Below, piece after piece: positions 40,492-48,427 of a stretch of DNA of 64,000 nt. The position numbers and the translations under genes were made by a program. The stretch's first letter is position 1; each line of letters opens with the position of its first letter. The stretch comes from Henriciella sp. (GTDB taxonomy: Bacteria > Pseudomonadota > Alphaproteobacteria > Caulobacterales > Hyphomonadaceae), in the NCBI GenBank assembly GCA_017642885.1, contig JAEPOM010000007.1:99764-163763 (forward strand), in the 5' to 3' direction. The notes beneath the pieces are model-generated. The model did not search any database, had not been told where the DNA came from, and was given only the letters and a program-made list of their open reading frames with translations.

Positions 40492-42105
40492 CTAATCCAT
40501 TGGCGTATGCTGTCCGGCTTCGTACTCTTCCGCGAGTTTGAACTTTCGGATTTTTCCTGACCCGGTCAACGGCCATTCTGAGACCTGAACCCAGTAGGCG
40601 GGGGTTTTCTGTGGTGAAAGACGCTCGCGCACAAAGGCTTTCAGCTCGTCGGGCTTGAACTCGAAGTCGGACCCGCTGCGGATGAAGCAGACGACCTGTT
40701 CGCCCCACTTCTCGTCGGCCACGCCAACCACGGCAACTTCATCGATCGCGTCATGTTCGAGCATGGCGTTCTCGATTTCTGCAGGAAACAAGTTCTCGCC
40801 GCCGCGAATGATCATCTCTTTGACGCGTCCGGTGATTTTGACATACCCGCGTTCATCCATCGTGCCGAGATCGCCGGTGTGCAGCCAGCCTTCTTTGTCG
40901 ATGGTCGCAGCCGTGGCGTCGGGATTGTCATTATAGCCGAGCATAACACTGTACGCCCGGGCGCAAATTTCACCCTGTGCCGCAATCGGCAGGACCGCAT
41001 TTGTTTGCGGATCGCGAATCGAGATTTCGGTATAGGCGGCCGGCTGTCCAATGGTTTGCGTGAGGTCGACTTCAGTGTCCTCGAACCAGGTCTGCGTCAG
41101 CACCGGCGAGGTTTCGGTTTGCCCATAGACAATCTGGATCGGTGCTCCGAGCGTTTCCAGAGCATCGCGGCAAAGCTGCGGCGGCACCATCGATCCGCCC
41201 GACATAATCCGCTCAACGGATGATACATCGCGTCCAGATTGGCGCACTTCATGTATCAAGGCGACCAGCATGGTTGGCACGCCGAGGATGAAACGCGTCT
41301 TTTCGCGCTCAATCACCCGCACGATCGTCTCAGGATCAAACATCGGCGCGAGCAGCATTGTGCCGCCTGTGCCGAGGCCACCCAAGACAAGAATTGCGCA
41401 GCCAGTGGTGTGGAAAAGCGGCATATTGTGAACAAAGGAGTCGCCGGGTCGAAGGCCGCCGCGTGTCATTGCGTCAATGCCGTTTCTAACCAGGCCATTA
41501 TGATGCAGAAGCGCGCCTTTCGGAAATCCAGTCGTGCCCGACGTGTATTGGATCTGCACGGCGTCGCTCGGTTTAGGATCGCGCAGGTCGCCAGTGTCAT
41601 CTCCGGCAAAAAGGGCGGTGTGATCTGTCAGCAAAATTCGATGCTTGATGGCGGGAATCTCATCGCAAACCGAATCAGCAATTTCCTGCATCGGGTTGCC
41701 GCGGAAATCGGCGACATAGTAGATCGCTTCCGAGCGCGATTGCTCGAGCACATATTTGAGTTCCCGCTTTTGATAAGCCGGATTGACGGTCACCAGGATG
41801 ACGCCCGCCAGGCCGCAAGCGAGTTCGAGCAACACCCATTCGGGGACATTATTGGCGTAGACCGCGATCCGCGCGCCTTCGGCATGCCGACTGGCTAAGG
41901 CCCGCGCGAGGCGTTCGCTGTCAGACAGCAATTGTGCATAGGTCCAGGTCCGTCCGATCTCGCCGTCATAGGACAGTTCCTTCAACGCGACCGCGTCGGG
42001 ATGCTGCTGGGTCGATCGCCTTAGCATGTCGCCAATCGTCATTGGCGCGCTCTCGTCACCACCTTGGGCTGGGAAATAGGACTCTTTGAGTTGGATTTTG
42101 TACAT
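40492..42105 (-). CDS. AMP-forming acyl-CoA synthetase (FadD-like)
   Basis: A 537-residue ANL-superfamily ligase that activates a carboxylic acid to its CoA thioester via an acyl-AMP. The P-loop is QYTSGTTGFPKGAL (about 188-201), A5 is IVYGQTETSP, A7/A8 read LHTGDLGTMDERGYVKITGR and RGGENLFPAEIE, and A10 ends in GSGKIRKFKLAEEYE with the catalytic lysine. The group includes medium/long-chain fatty-acid and aryl-acid ligases; the substrate is unclear. It ends against the hypothetical gene on the other strand, with stops 2 bases apart. Confidence 0.88.
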   Translation of the reverse strand: MYKIQLKESYFPAQGGDESAPMTIGDMLRRSTQQHPDAVALKELSYDGEIGRTWTYAQLLSDSERLARALASRHAEGARIAVYANNVPEWVLLELACGLAGVILVTVNPAYQKRELKYVLEQSRSEAIYYVADFRGNPMQEIADSVCDEIPAIKHRILLTDHTALFAGDDTGDLRDPKPSDAVQIQYTSGTTGFPKGALLHHNGLVRNGIDAMTRGGLRPGDSFVHNMPLFHTTGCAILVLGGLGTGGTMLLAPMFDPETIVRVIEREKTRFILGVPTMLVALIHEVRQSGRDVSSVERIMSGGSMVPPQLCRDALETLGAPIQIVYGQTETSPVLTQTWFEDTEVDLTQTIGQPAAYTEISIRDPQTNAVLPIAAQGEICARAYSVMLGYNDNPDATAATIDKEGWLHTGDLGTMDERGYVKITGRVKEMIIRGGENLFPAEIENAMLEHDAIDEVAVVGVADEKWGEQVVCFIRSGSDFEFKPDELKAFVRERLSPQKTPAYWVQVSEWPLTGSGKIRKFKLAEEYEAGQHTPMD

Positions 42106-42308
42106 GCTTCTTGTCTCCCGCTCGCTAAACTATCAGCGTTTATTGCAGTTGAGGCAATCCCTGTCGCGGCGAGCAGCGCGTCGAAAAACACGCGTTGACG
42201 GGTCGCTGGCGGCCGACTGGCGGGTTTGTGCCATGCGTCTGGCGTGGTAGTGAGCAAGCATAGAGCGCAGATTGGGCGCATCGAAAACAACCAATAACGG
42301 AGCCCAAA

Positions 42309-42764
42309 ATGCAATATCGACCTGACGCTGAAAAGATCAAACGCTGGCGCGAGGAGCGACTCTGGTCGCAGGAACACTTGGCGGATCTTGCGGGGCTAGG
42401 CCTGCGCACGGTTCAACGAATCGAGAACGGAGATTCAGCTTCACGCGACTCTGTCATGGCGCTGGCTGCCGCTTTCAATGTCGACGCAGCGGCGTTGACT
42501 ATAAATGAAAAGACTGAGGCCGCCGAACAGCGCGAGCAGAAAGCCAAAAAAGGAGTCGCGGCGTTGCGGCTCGGCTTCCTGATCAATCTCGCTTGCTGGG
42601 CCTTCGGCATGATTGTCTTTGCGGGCATCAGCTTTAGCGACGGAGATAGTCACTTTGAAATGCTCGCCCCAGCGATCTGGTGGACCGTTGGTATTGCTGG
42701 ATTTGGCCTCACGGTCGTGATCGTAGAGCTGGCAACCCGGTTCCAACAGGAGCAAGACGCGTAA
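42309..42764 (+). CDS. Membrane-tethered XRE-family regulator
   Basis: A 151-residue protein with an N-terminal Cro/CI-type helix-turn-helix (WSQEHLADLAGLGLRTVQRI, about 19-38), a short charged linker and two C-terminal transmembrane helices (about 82-101 and 114-133). The C-terminal part resembles the 2TM domains found with such regulators. It probably binds DNA while anchored in the inner membrane; no signal-sensing domain is visible. GGAGCCCAAA precedes the ATG. It stands alone, with a 203-base gap to the acyl-CoA ligase gene on the other strand. Confidence 0.75.
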   Translation: MQYRPDAEKIKRWREERLWSQEHLADLAGLGLRTVQRIENGDSASRDSVMALAAAFNVDAAALTINEKTEAAEQREQKAKKGVAALRLGFLINLACWAFGMIVFAGISFSDGDSHFEMLAPAIWWTVGIAGFGLTVVIVELATRFQQEQDA

Positions 42765-42851
42765 ACGATGGAGCGGTGGCGCACTCCAAAACCTAAATAC
42801 TTGCTCGACCTCTAGTAATCGATAAAAGAATGAAAAGAGGGAGGGAATCAT

Positions 42852-43973
42852 ATGAAGTTTTGGGTTGGCGCAAATGCGCTTTTGATGGCCGCAATACTGG
42901 CTGGATGTTCTTCTGTGCAGCCTAGTGCTGAGGTGGAAAACCCTGAAGTCGAGGAGACAGAGGTGGCGATCGCCGACGCCCTGGAAGTCGCCTCGAGACC
43001 CGAGGCGCACTATCAAACATATTGCGCGCTTTGCCACGCCGAGAATCGCGAGGGCTACAAAAACGATCATGCCCCATCCCTTAAAACGGAAACGCTGTTT
43101 GCTTTAGGCCCGATGGTTCCATCCATGGCGACGGCTTACGGGCGCCCGGGTACACCAATGGGACCATATCTCGATGATTTGGGTGGTCCGCTGACGCAGG
43201 AAGAAATTCAAACCTTGGCCGCCTGGCTCAACACTGAAGCCGGTTATCCGACGAGGCCGCCCGAAGGGACGAGTCTTATGCCGATCTCTGGAGATATCGA
43301 GCTGGGGGCGCAAATCTATCAGGAACAATGTGCAACCTGTCACGGCGCAAATGGAGAGGGCGGGACCGGGACCGCGCTCGGCAATGTGACCATGCTTGCG
43401 ACTTCGCCTGACGTCTTTCTCAAGGCAGCCATTGTTAAGGGACGCAACGATACGGCGATGCCTGCGTTTGAAAATACTCTGGCAGAAACAGAAATTGACG
43501 CCGTCGTTGCCTTTCTTCGGTCTCGCGCCCAGGGGTGGGATGCTTCTTCAATGAAGTTCGACACACCGCCACCCTTGGATCAAATCGTCCTCAATCCAGA
43601 AGGACCAGATCCTAATTTTGTCCTCGAGGACGACCGGTATGTATCGGCTGAGGCGTTGAATGCCGAACTTGAAGCGGGCGCCAAGATGATATTGGTCGAT
43701 ACGCGCGTGCCATACTTCTGGGCCATGGCGCATATTCGCGGTTCCGTTCCCGTCCCATATTACAGCAGCCGAGAGGAATTCATCTCGGCACTTCCGAATG
43801 ATGGAACCTGGATTGTTGCTTATTGCGAATGCCCGCGAGCGGCAGCGGATTCAGCTGTCACGGCGCTCCGTAAACTTGGCTTCGAGAATACGGCGGTTCT
43901 CTACGAGGGGTATGCAGGCTGGGCCGCGAGTGGATATCCGATTTCAGTCGGGTCTGTTCCGGAGAAAAACTAA
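42852..43973 (+). CDS. Lipoprotein fusing two cytochrome c domains to a rhodanese
   Basis: The 373-residue product begins with a lipoprotein signal (AAILAGCSS, C19). Residues about 50-135 form a first cytochrome c domain with CALCH (58-62) and a possible axial M103; about 150-225 form a second with CATCH (160-164) and M203. From about 258 a rhodanese domain has LVDTRVPYFWAMAHIRGS and the catalytic-loop cysteines in AYCECPRA (C325, C327). Such a protein would sit in the periplasm or under the outer membrane and could couple sulfur transfer or oxidation to electron transport. GAGGGAGGG precedes the ATG. No sox genes are nearby; the substrate is unknown. Confidence 0.85.
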   Translation: MKFWVGANALLMAAILAGCSSVQPSAEVENPEVEETEVAIADALEVASRPEAHYQTYCALCHAENREGYKNDHAPSLKTETLFALGPMVPSMATAYGRPGTPMGPYLDDLGGPLTQEEIQTLAAWLNTEAGYPTRPPEGTSLMPISGDIELGAQIYQEQCATCHGANGEGGTGTALGNVTMLATSPDVFLKAAIVKGRNDTAMPAFENTLAETEIDAVVAFLRSRAQGWDASSMKFDTPPPLDQIVLNPEGPDPNFVLEDDRYVSAEALNAELEAGAKMILVDTRVPYFWAMAHIRGSVPVPYYSSREEFISALPNDGTWIVAYCECPRAAADSAVTALRKLGFENTAVLYEGYAGWAASGYPISVGSVPEKN

Positions 43974-44866
43974 CCCGGGAATCCGCCCGCCTTGCTGAGG
44001 CTGGAGCTGACTGGATGGCCAAGCACGGTTTCGAGCCACTTGGCCGTCTCGATCAGTTTGCCAAGATCGAGCCCGGTTTCAAACCCAGCGCGTTCCAGCA
44101 TGTAGACGACATCTTCGGTGGCGACATTGCCCGTCGCCGCAGGTGCAAACGGACATCCGCCAATTCCGCCGCAACTTGCATCGATGACATCAATGCCGGC
44201 CTCGACGGCCGCAGCGACATTGGCGAGCCCGGCGCCGCGCGTGTCATGAAAGTGCAGGCGCAGGTACACGTCCGGGGCTTCCATACGCACGCGTTCGATG
44301 ACCGTTCGAACATTCCACGGTGTGGCGACGCCGATTGTGTCGCCGAGGCCGACTTCTGCTGCCCCAGCGCGTTGGGCTTGCGCGGCGAGATTGGCGACGA
44401 CGCCTGGATCGACTTCCCCGCTATAGGGGTCGCCAAAAGCAACAGAGACGGTGGCTGAGAGTGGAATTCCTGCCTCGTGCACCAGAGGCGCGCAGGTCGC
44501 CAGCATGTCTGCACTTTGCTGCGGCGTCATACGCTGATTTCGCTCGCCAAAGCCTTCTCCTGCGACGAGCACGAAATTGATCTCGTCGGCGTGTGCGTCG
44601 ATGGCGCGGCGGATGCCTTTTTCGTTCAGGGCCAGCGCTATATGGCGTACCTGGCCGCCGCGGTTCAGGCCGCGGAAAACCTCGCCGCTATCAGCCATTT
44701 TTGGCACAGCTTTAGGAGAAACAAAGGATCCTGATTCCATCCGTTTGACGCCGCAGGCTTCAAGGCGAGCGATGAACTCGAGTTTCTGATCGGTCGTCAG
44801 GTTGCCCGGATCGTTTTGCAACCCATCGCGCGGGCCAACTTCCACAATATCAATACGTCTTGTCAT
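43970..44866 (-). CDS. Hydroxymethylglutaryl-CoA lyase
   Basis: HMG-CoA lyase splits HMG-CoA to acetyl-CoA and acetoacetate in leucine breakdown. The 298-residue TIM barrel shows VEVGPRDGLQND at the N-terminus with the metal-binding Asp, LHFHDTRGAGLANV with histidine ligands, and the catalytic-cysteine loop GGIGGCPFAPAATGNVATED. The start is MTRRIDIVE; an ATG three codons upstream is possible. The 3' end overlaps the cytochrome-rhodanese gene by 4 bases on the other strand. No other leucine-pathway gene is adjacent; a CoA-transferase is divergent. Confidence 0.92.
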   Translation of the reverse strand: MTRRIDIVEVGPRDGLQNDPGNLTTDQKLEFIARLEACGVKRMESGSFVSPKAVPKMADSGEVFRGLNRGGQVRHIALALNEKGIRRAIDAHADEINFVLVAGEGFGERNQRMTPQQSADMLATCAPLVHEAGIPLSATVSVAFGDPYSGEVDPGVVANLAAQAQRAGAAEVGLGDTIGVATPWNVRTVIERVRMEAPDVYLRLHFHDTRGAGLANVAAAVEAGIDVIDASCGGIGGCPFAPAATGNVATEDVVYMLERAGFETGLDLGKLIETAKWLETVLGHPVSSSLSKAGGFPG

Positions 44867-44895
44867 GGCCCCCATTTAGCGGGCATTGAGACCGA

Positions 44896-46098
44896 ATGAC
44901 AGATCCGATTGTACAAGCGCCGCTTTCCGGCTTGCGCGTCCTCGAACTTGGGCAGCTTATTGCCGGGCCTTTCTGTGGCCAGCTGCTCGGCGATTTTGGC
45001 GCTGAAGTGATTAAGATCGAGGCGCCGGACCGGCCTGATCCCGCAAGAGATTGGGGCGCCGTGAAAGTTAATGAAGCGAGCGTATTCTGGGCGATCATTG
45101 CACGAAACAAACGATCCCTGACCCTCAATCTGCGCCTTGCTCAGGGCCAGGATATTCTCAAAAGGCTTGTCAGCACCGCTGACGTTCTGGTGGAGAACTT
45201 TCGGCCCGGTACGTTGGAAAAGTGGGGGCTCGGCCCTGACGTGTTACACGCGATCAACCCTCGCCTCGTGATCACGCGGGTTTCGGGCTATGGCCAAACC
45301 GGTCCAGAGAGCCACAAGCCAGGATATGCCAGCGTCGGCGAAGCCAAGGGCGGCTTGCGGCATTTGATCGGTGAGCCTGATCGTCCTCCGGCGCGAGCCG
45401 GAGTGAGCCTCGGAGACACCATGACCGGAACGTTTGCGGCGCTTGGTACGATGATGGCGCTATATCACCGTGAGAAATCTGGACGCGGGCAAGTGGTCGA
45501 TGCCGCTATCTATGAAAGCGTTATGGCTTTCATGGAAAGCCTGATCCCCGAATATGCGCTAGGCGGCCATACAAGAGAGCGGACCGGTGGGATCCTGCCA
45601 CGCATCGCGCCGTCCGGGGTCTATCCCTGCAGCGACGGAATGGTGATCATCGGTGCAAACCAGGACACGCTGTTTGCTCGTCTCGCCAAGATGATCGGGA
45701 CGGACTGGGCCGATGATCCACGCTATGCGACGCATGATGCGCGGGGCGAGCATCAGGCGGAACTGGATGCACTGATCTCGGTCTGGACGCGCAACAATTC
45801 GATGGCTGAGGTGCTACGCCAATGCGAGGCACACGCGGTCCCATGTGGCCCGGTGAACACCGCAAAAGACATGTTGGTTGATGCACATATCAAGGCGCGC
45901 GAAGCGATTGTTCGGGTCGTCTCGCCGCTGGTCGGTGGTGAGGTTCCGATGCAAGCGCCTTTTCCAAAACTGAGCGACACACCGGGCAAGGTGGAGAGTG
46001 CAGGGCCTGCGCTCGGTCAGGATACTGATGCAATTCTCGACATCCTGGGCTACAGCCCCGAGGACAGAGAAAGACTGAGAGCTGAAAATGTCATTTGA
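44896..46098 (+). CDS. Class III CoA-transferase (CaiB/BaiF family)
   Basis: A 400-residue formyl-CoA/CaiB-type transferase that moves CoA between organic acids. Conserved parts are [56 protein letters not shown] and [15 protein letters not shown]. Substrate unknown; candidates include succinate or dicarboxylate derivatives. The gene overlaps hisI downstream by 11 bases, an unlikely functional partner. GAGACCG lies before the ATG. Confidence 0.9.
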   Translation: MTDPIVQAPLSGLRVLELGQLIAGPFCGQLLGDFGAEVIKIEAPDRPDPARDWGAVKVNEASVFWAIIARNKRSLTLNLRLAQGQDILKRLVSTADVLVENFRPGTLEKWGLGPDVLHAINPRLVITRVSGYGQTGPESHKPGYASVGEAKGGLRHLIGEPDRPPARAGVSLGDTMTGTFAALGTMMALYHREKSGRGQVVDAAIYESVMAFMESLIPEYALGGHTRERTGGILPRIAPSGVYPCSDGMVIIGANQDTLFARLAKMIGTDWADDPRYATHDARGEHQAELDALISVWTRNNSMAEVLRQCEAHAVPCGPVNTAKDMLVDAHIKAREAIVRVVSPLVGGEVPMQAPFPKLSDTPGKVESAGPALGQDTDAILDILGYSPEDRERLRAENVI

Positions 46099-46474
46099 AG
46101 CCCCCCTTGCAGGATCCGAACAGGACGAAACAAGAGAGCTGCGTCCTAAGTTTAATGCTGATGGTCTGATCGCCGCGATCGCGCAGGATGCTGATACGGG
46201 CGATGTGTTGATGCTCGCCTGGATGAACGAAGCCGCCCTGCGCGCGACGATCGACACGGGGCGTGGCACCTATTGGAGCCGGTCGCGTCAGGCGCTTTGG
46301 ATCAAGGGCGAAACATCAGGACACACGCAAGCCGTGGTCGAAATCCGCGTGGACTGTGATCAGGACGCGGTCTTGCTGAAAGTGCGCCAAACGGGCGGCG
46401 CCTGCCATACGGGACGAGCGAGTTGCTTCTACCGCAAACTGGATACGAATACCGGAGAACTCTCGCAAACCTAA
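46088..46474 (+). CDS. hisI: Phosphoribosyl-AMP cyclohydrolase
   Basis: HisI opens the purine ring of phosphoribosyl-AMP in histidine synthesis. The 128-residue monofunctional form shows [38 protein letters not shown], the zinc/magnesium acids of [10 protein letters not shown] and the cysteines of [16 protein letters not shown]. No hisE domain is fused and no other his genes are nearby. It overlaps the CoA-transferase gene by 11 bases, which suggests co-transcription. Confidence 0.95.
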   Translation: MSFEAPLAGSEQDETRELRPKFNADGLIAAIAQDADTGDVLMLAWMNEAALRATIDTGRGTYWSRSRQALWIKGETSGHTQAVVEIRVDCDQDAVLLKVRQTGGACHTGRASCFYRKLDTNTGELSQT

Positions 46475-46516
46475 ATTGGCACACGAATTGCTCCTATTCT
46501 GGCACTGCGAAGGAGA

Positions 46517-46840
46517 ATGCACGTGTTTGGATGGTTCAAAAGAGCCGAAGAGCCCGAAATTGGGGTCGAAGAAGAAGTTGATAACGTGGAGCGACGGGTT
46601 GCTCCGCGCAATGACACATATGCCGACGTTGTCGCAAAATCGAACAGCGGTCGCTTCCTCAAGCGTGGTATTGCCCTCGATTTGTCTGCCAATGGCGCAC
46701 GCCTGCGCTTCGAGAATGGCGACAGCCTGCTCGATGGCATGGTCGTCAATATTTCTCGATACGGTGTGACAAAGCGCGGAAAAATGCGCTGGCGCACCCG
46801 CACCGATGTCGGCGTCGAGTTCATCGAAACCGAAGATTGA
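46517..46840 (+). CDS. PilZ domain protein
   Basis: A 107-residue single-domain protein. It begins with a short acidic stretch, then ERRVAPRNDTY (an RxxxR-like c-di-GMP motif) and LDLSANGARLRF (DxSxxG), with strand-rich sequence to the end (MRWRTRTDVGVEFIE). It is probably a c-di-GMP-responsive protein of the PilZ family; target unknown. A cellulose synthase operon with its own PilZ domain is 14 kb away. AAGGAG precedes the ATG. Confidence 0.8.
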   Translation: MHVFGWFKRAEEPEIGVEEEVDNVERRVAPRNDTYADVVAKSNSGRFLKRGIALDLSANGARLRFENGDSLLDGMVVNISRYGVTKRGKMRWRTRTDVGVEFIETED

Positions 46841-47413
46841 TCCCCCCGTCCGGGCGCGGAAAAGCGCTGGACACTCCAATCCGACATGATAAGAGGCGGC
46901 AAGCCAAACCGAGTTTGCGAACAGGTTTGGTTCGAATCCGGAACGAAATATTCAATTTGTCCACAGAATCGCGCTTTCTGTGGAGAGACGTCGTGATTCC
47001 GAACGAATCTTTCGCAGTTACTATCGACTCTTTTTCGATCTGGGTCTTTTCTAAACCTGTCGGCAGCAAGCACCGGAAAGCCACCGGGAGGAGCCGCCGA
47101 AAGAACGTCGCGCCCGGACGATGCCGGATCAAGAGTGAACCTCAGAAATGGGGGGAACGAAGGAAACCGGAGGAGATGAAGGGAAAGGCAACGCGATGTC
47201 TGCCGAACGCCAGCTAGACGGCGGGAGACAGGGCCATACCTACGAACGGGGCACGAGCCGCAACGTAGCCCAGAAAGAACACCGGTAACGGGATCTGGAT
47301 GGTGGGACTTAACAAAACTGCGCAAGCAGAACGGGAAGTTTCAGGTCTCAATTGAGGCGCGAAGACAGGGACTTAGCGGAACTTGTCACTAGCGACACAA
47401 ATGAAGCCAAAAC
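46841..47413 (+). ncRNA. Candidate structured RNA region (no protein gene)
   Basis: I find no believable protein gene here; open frames on both strands are Arg/Ser-rich and unlike coding DNA. The first half is a chain of hairpins: CCAAACC/GGTTTGG (46904-46930, with an inner GTT/AAC), GTTC/GAAC (46931-46944), CCACAGAA/TTCTGTGG (46961-46983), GATTC/GAATC (46995-47009) and ATCGA/TCGAT (47023-47039). The second half is purine-rich on the plus strand (GGAAACCGGAGGAG, GGGAAAGG) and leads into a strong terminator. It does not match the conserved cores of RNase P RNA or tmRNA as I know them. Strand is inferred from the terminator and purine bias; the call is tentative. Confidence 0.4.
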
Positions 47414-47455
47414 GGGGGTGCGAGCCGCAAGGTCCGCACCCCCTCTTTTGTTTGT
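47414..47455. terminator. Bidirectional terminator
   Basis: GGGGGTGCG (47414-47422) and CGCACCCCC (47435-47443) form a 9-bp stem with a 12-base loop. On the plus strand TCTTTTGTTT follows; on the minus strand GTTTTGG follows. It can end both the upstream hairpin-rich transcript and the convergent HTH operon. Confidence 0.85.
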
Positions 47456-47460
47456 GAGAC

Positions 47461-47682
47461 TTATTCCGCGGCCAGCTCAGTGTTTGACGCTGCCTCATCT
47501 TCAAAGATCTCTTCGATAGATTTTTCGAACAAACGCGCGATCGAAAACGCGAGTGGTAGCGACGGATCGTACTTGCCGGTCTCGATCGCATTCACCGATT
47601 GCCGCGAAACGCCAAGCTGGTCTGCCAATGCAGCCTGGCTCCAGCCGCGTTCGGCGCGCAAAGCCTTGATCATGTTCTTCAC
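47461..47682 (-). CDS. Small XRE-family HTH regulator
   Basis: A 73-residue DNA-binding protein made almost entirely of a Cro/CI helix-turn-helix: RGWSQAALADQLGVSRQSVN (13-32) and AIETGKYDPSLPLAFSIARL, then an acidic tail. This compact form is typical of the YozG-type regulators that sit next to small membrane-protein genes. It overlaps the upstream membrane-protein gene by 4 bases (ATGA). The palindromes before the operon (48338-48373) are likely its operator. Confidence 0.88.
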   Translation of the reverse strand: MKNMIKALRAERGWSQAALADQLGVSRQSVNAIETGKYDPSLPLAFSIARLFEKSIEEIFEDEAASNTELAAE

Positions 47683-48086
47683 AGAAGTTGTCTCCCGCCG
47701 AGCAAATAGGTCGAGAGCCCATAAGCGATGAAGAAAGCTGGGCCGAACCAGAACACTTCAACTTGGTCGACAACGTGGAACATCTGCAGAAAGCCGATCA
47801 GGAATATCGCACCGACTGTGATCGCAGAACCAATCGCAAAACCTTTTAGCTGGATCATTTGATTGTATTCGTCGGTTTCGAGAAAGTAGCGGATCTGAAT
47901 GAACAAAAAGAGCAGCATAGGCAGGGTACAAGCAACGGCGACGGTCGTTTGCAACCAGACTGGCTCGACCTCGAACGTCTTCAGATAAAAGGATCCGGCG
48001 AGTGTCGCGACAAGATAGACGAGCATGATTGGCACGAACGCGCGCCAATATCTCTTTGATGCCGATTTAAAAGTTTGTTGGGTCAT
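47679..48086 (-). CDS. Small four-helix membrane protein
   Basis: A 135-residue protein with four likely transmembrane helices (about 17-33, 44-65, 82-103 and 112-130) and a charged N-terminus; the spacing is typical of small inner-membrane proteins encoded with XRE regulators. No catalytic motif is seen and the function is unknown. The overlap with the HTH gene implies co-transcription; such pairs often have the membrane protein modulating the regulator, but that is inference. Confidence 0.7.
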   Translation of the reverse strand: MTQQTFKSASKRYWRAFVPIMLVYLVATLAGSFYLKTFEVEPVWLQTTVAVACTLPMLLFLFIQIRYFLETDEYNQMIQLKGFAIGSAITVGAIFLIGFLQMFHVVDQVEVFWFGPAFFIAYGLSTYLLGGRQLL

Positions 48087-48104
48087 TTTCAGTCTCCGAG
48101 AGGA

Positions 48105-48338
48105 TTAAATAACGAGCTCGGTAAAGGCGCGCGTCGTTCGGTTTTCTTGCTCGGCTCGGCGCCATAGCCAGGTGATCAGGATAAGCGACGGAAGCGACAG
48201 GACCGGGCTGAGCCAGGCTGGCCCGAACGCGCCAACGGCAAATCCCAATTGCAGCGCGAGGCAAAAGACGATCGAGGCAAGAACGGGGAGTAGGGGGTGC
48301 GAAAGAGAGGGCATTAGAAACTCGTATGTAAAGTACAC
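48105..48338 (-). CDS. Small two-helix membrane protein
   Basis: A 77-residue protein with two hydrophobic helices (about 17-37 and 42-58) ending in a charged tail (WRRAEQENRTTRAF). Function unknown. The start is unsure: a GTG at 48338 lies within the first palindrome, while an ATG at 48314 (MPSLSHPLL) would give 69 residues. It is the first gene of the three-gene HTH operon. Confidence 0.55.
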   Translation of the reverse strand: MYFTYEFLMPSLSHPLLPVLASIVFCLALQLGFAVGAFGPAWLSPVLSLPSLILITWLWRRAEQENRTTRAFTELVI

Positions 48339-48373
48339 TTGTCAATTAGACAAGCAAGCTTGACATGTCAAGC
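48338..48373. promoter_or_regulatory. Tandem palindromes, probable operator
   Basis: Two perfect palindromes lie side by side: CTTGTC-AATTA-GACAAG (48338-48354) and GCTTGACATGTCAAGC (48358-48373). They share the half-site TTGTC/TTGAC, and a further TTGACA occurs just downstream (near 48379). They sit between the HTH operon and the divergent MFS gene, so they may control both. They are most likely bound by the 73-residue HTH protein. Confidence 0.7.
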
Positions 48374-48427
48374 GTCATTGACAAAATTTCTCGTTGCCTT
48401 GTCGTTAAAGGGGTTTAGGACGCGCGG

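Noticed and set aside
46904..46950. Possible tRNA because of GGTTCGAATCC, a typical T-loop sequence
   Set aside because: No matching acceptor stem, D-arm or anticodon arm could be folded around it; the bases are better explained by local hairpins.
46471..47325. 284-codon open frame on the minus strand over the PilZ gene and the hairpin-rich region
   Set aside because: Composition is Ser/Arg/Pro-rich with no recognisable motif, it covers the PilZ gene antisense, and it ignores the hairpins and terminator seen there.
46841..47455. RNase P RNA or tmRNA
   Set aside because: The conserved core sequences I know for these RNAs are not present on either strand, so I left the region as an unidentified candidate.
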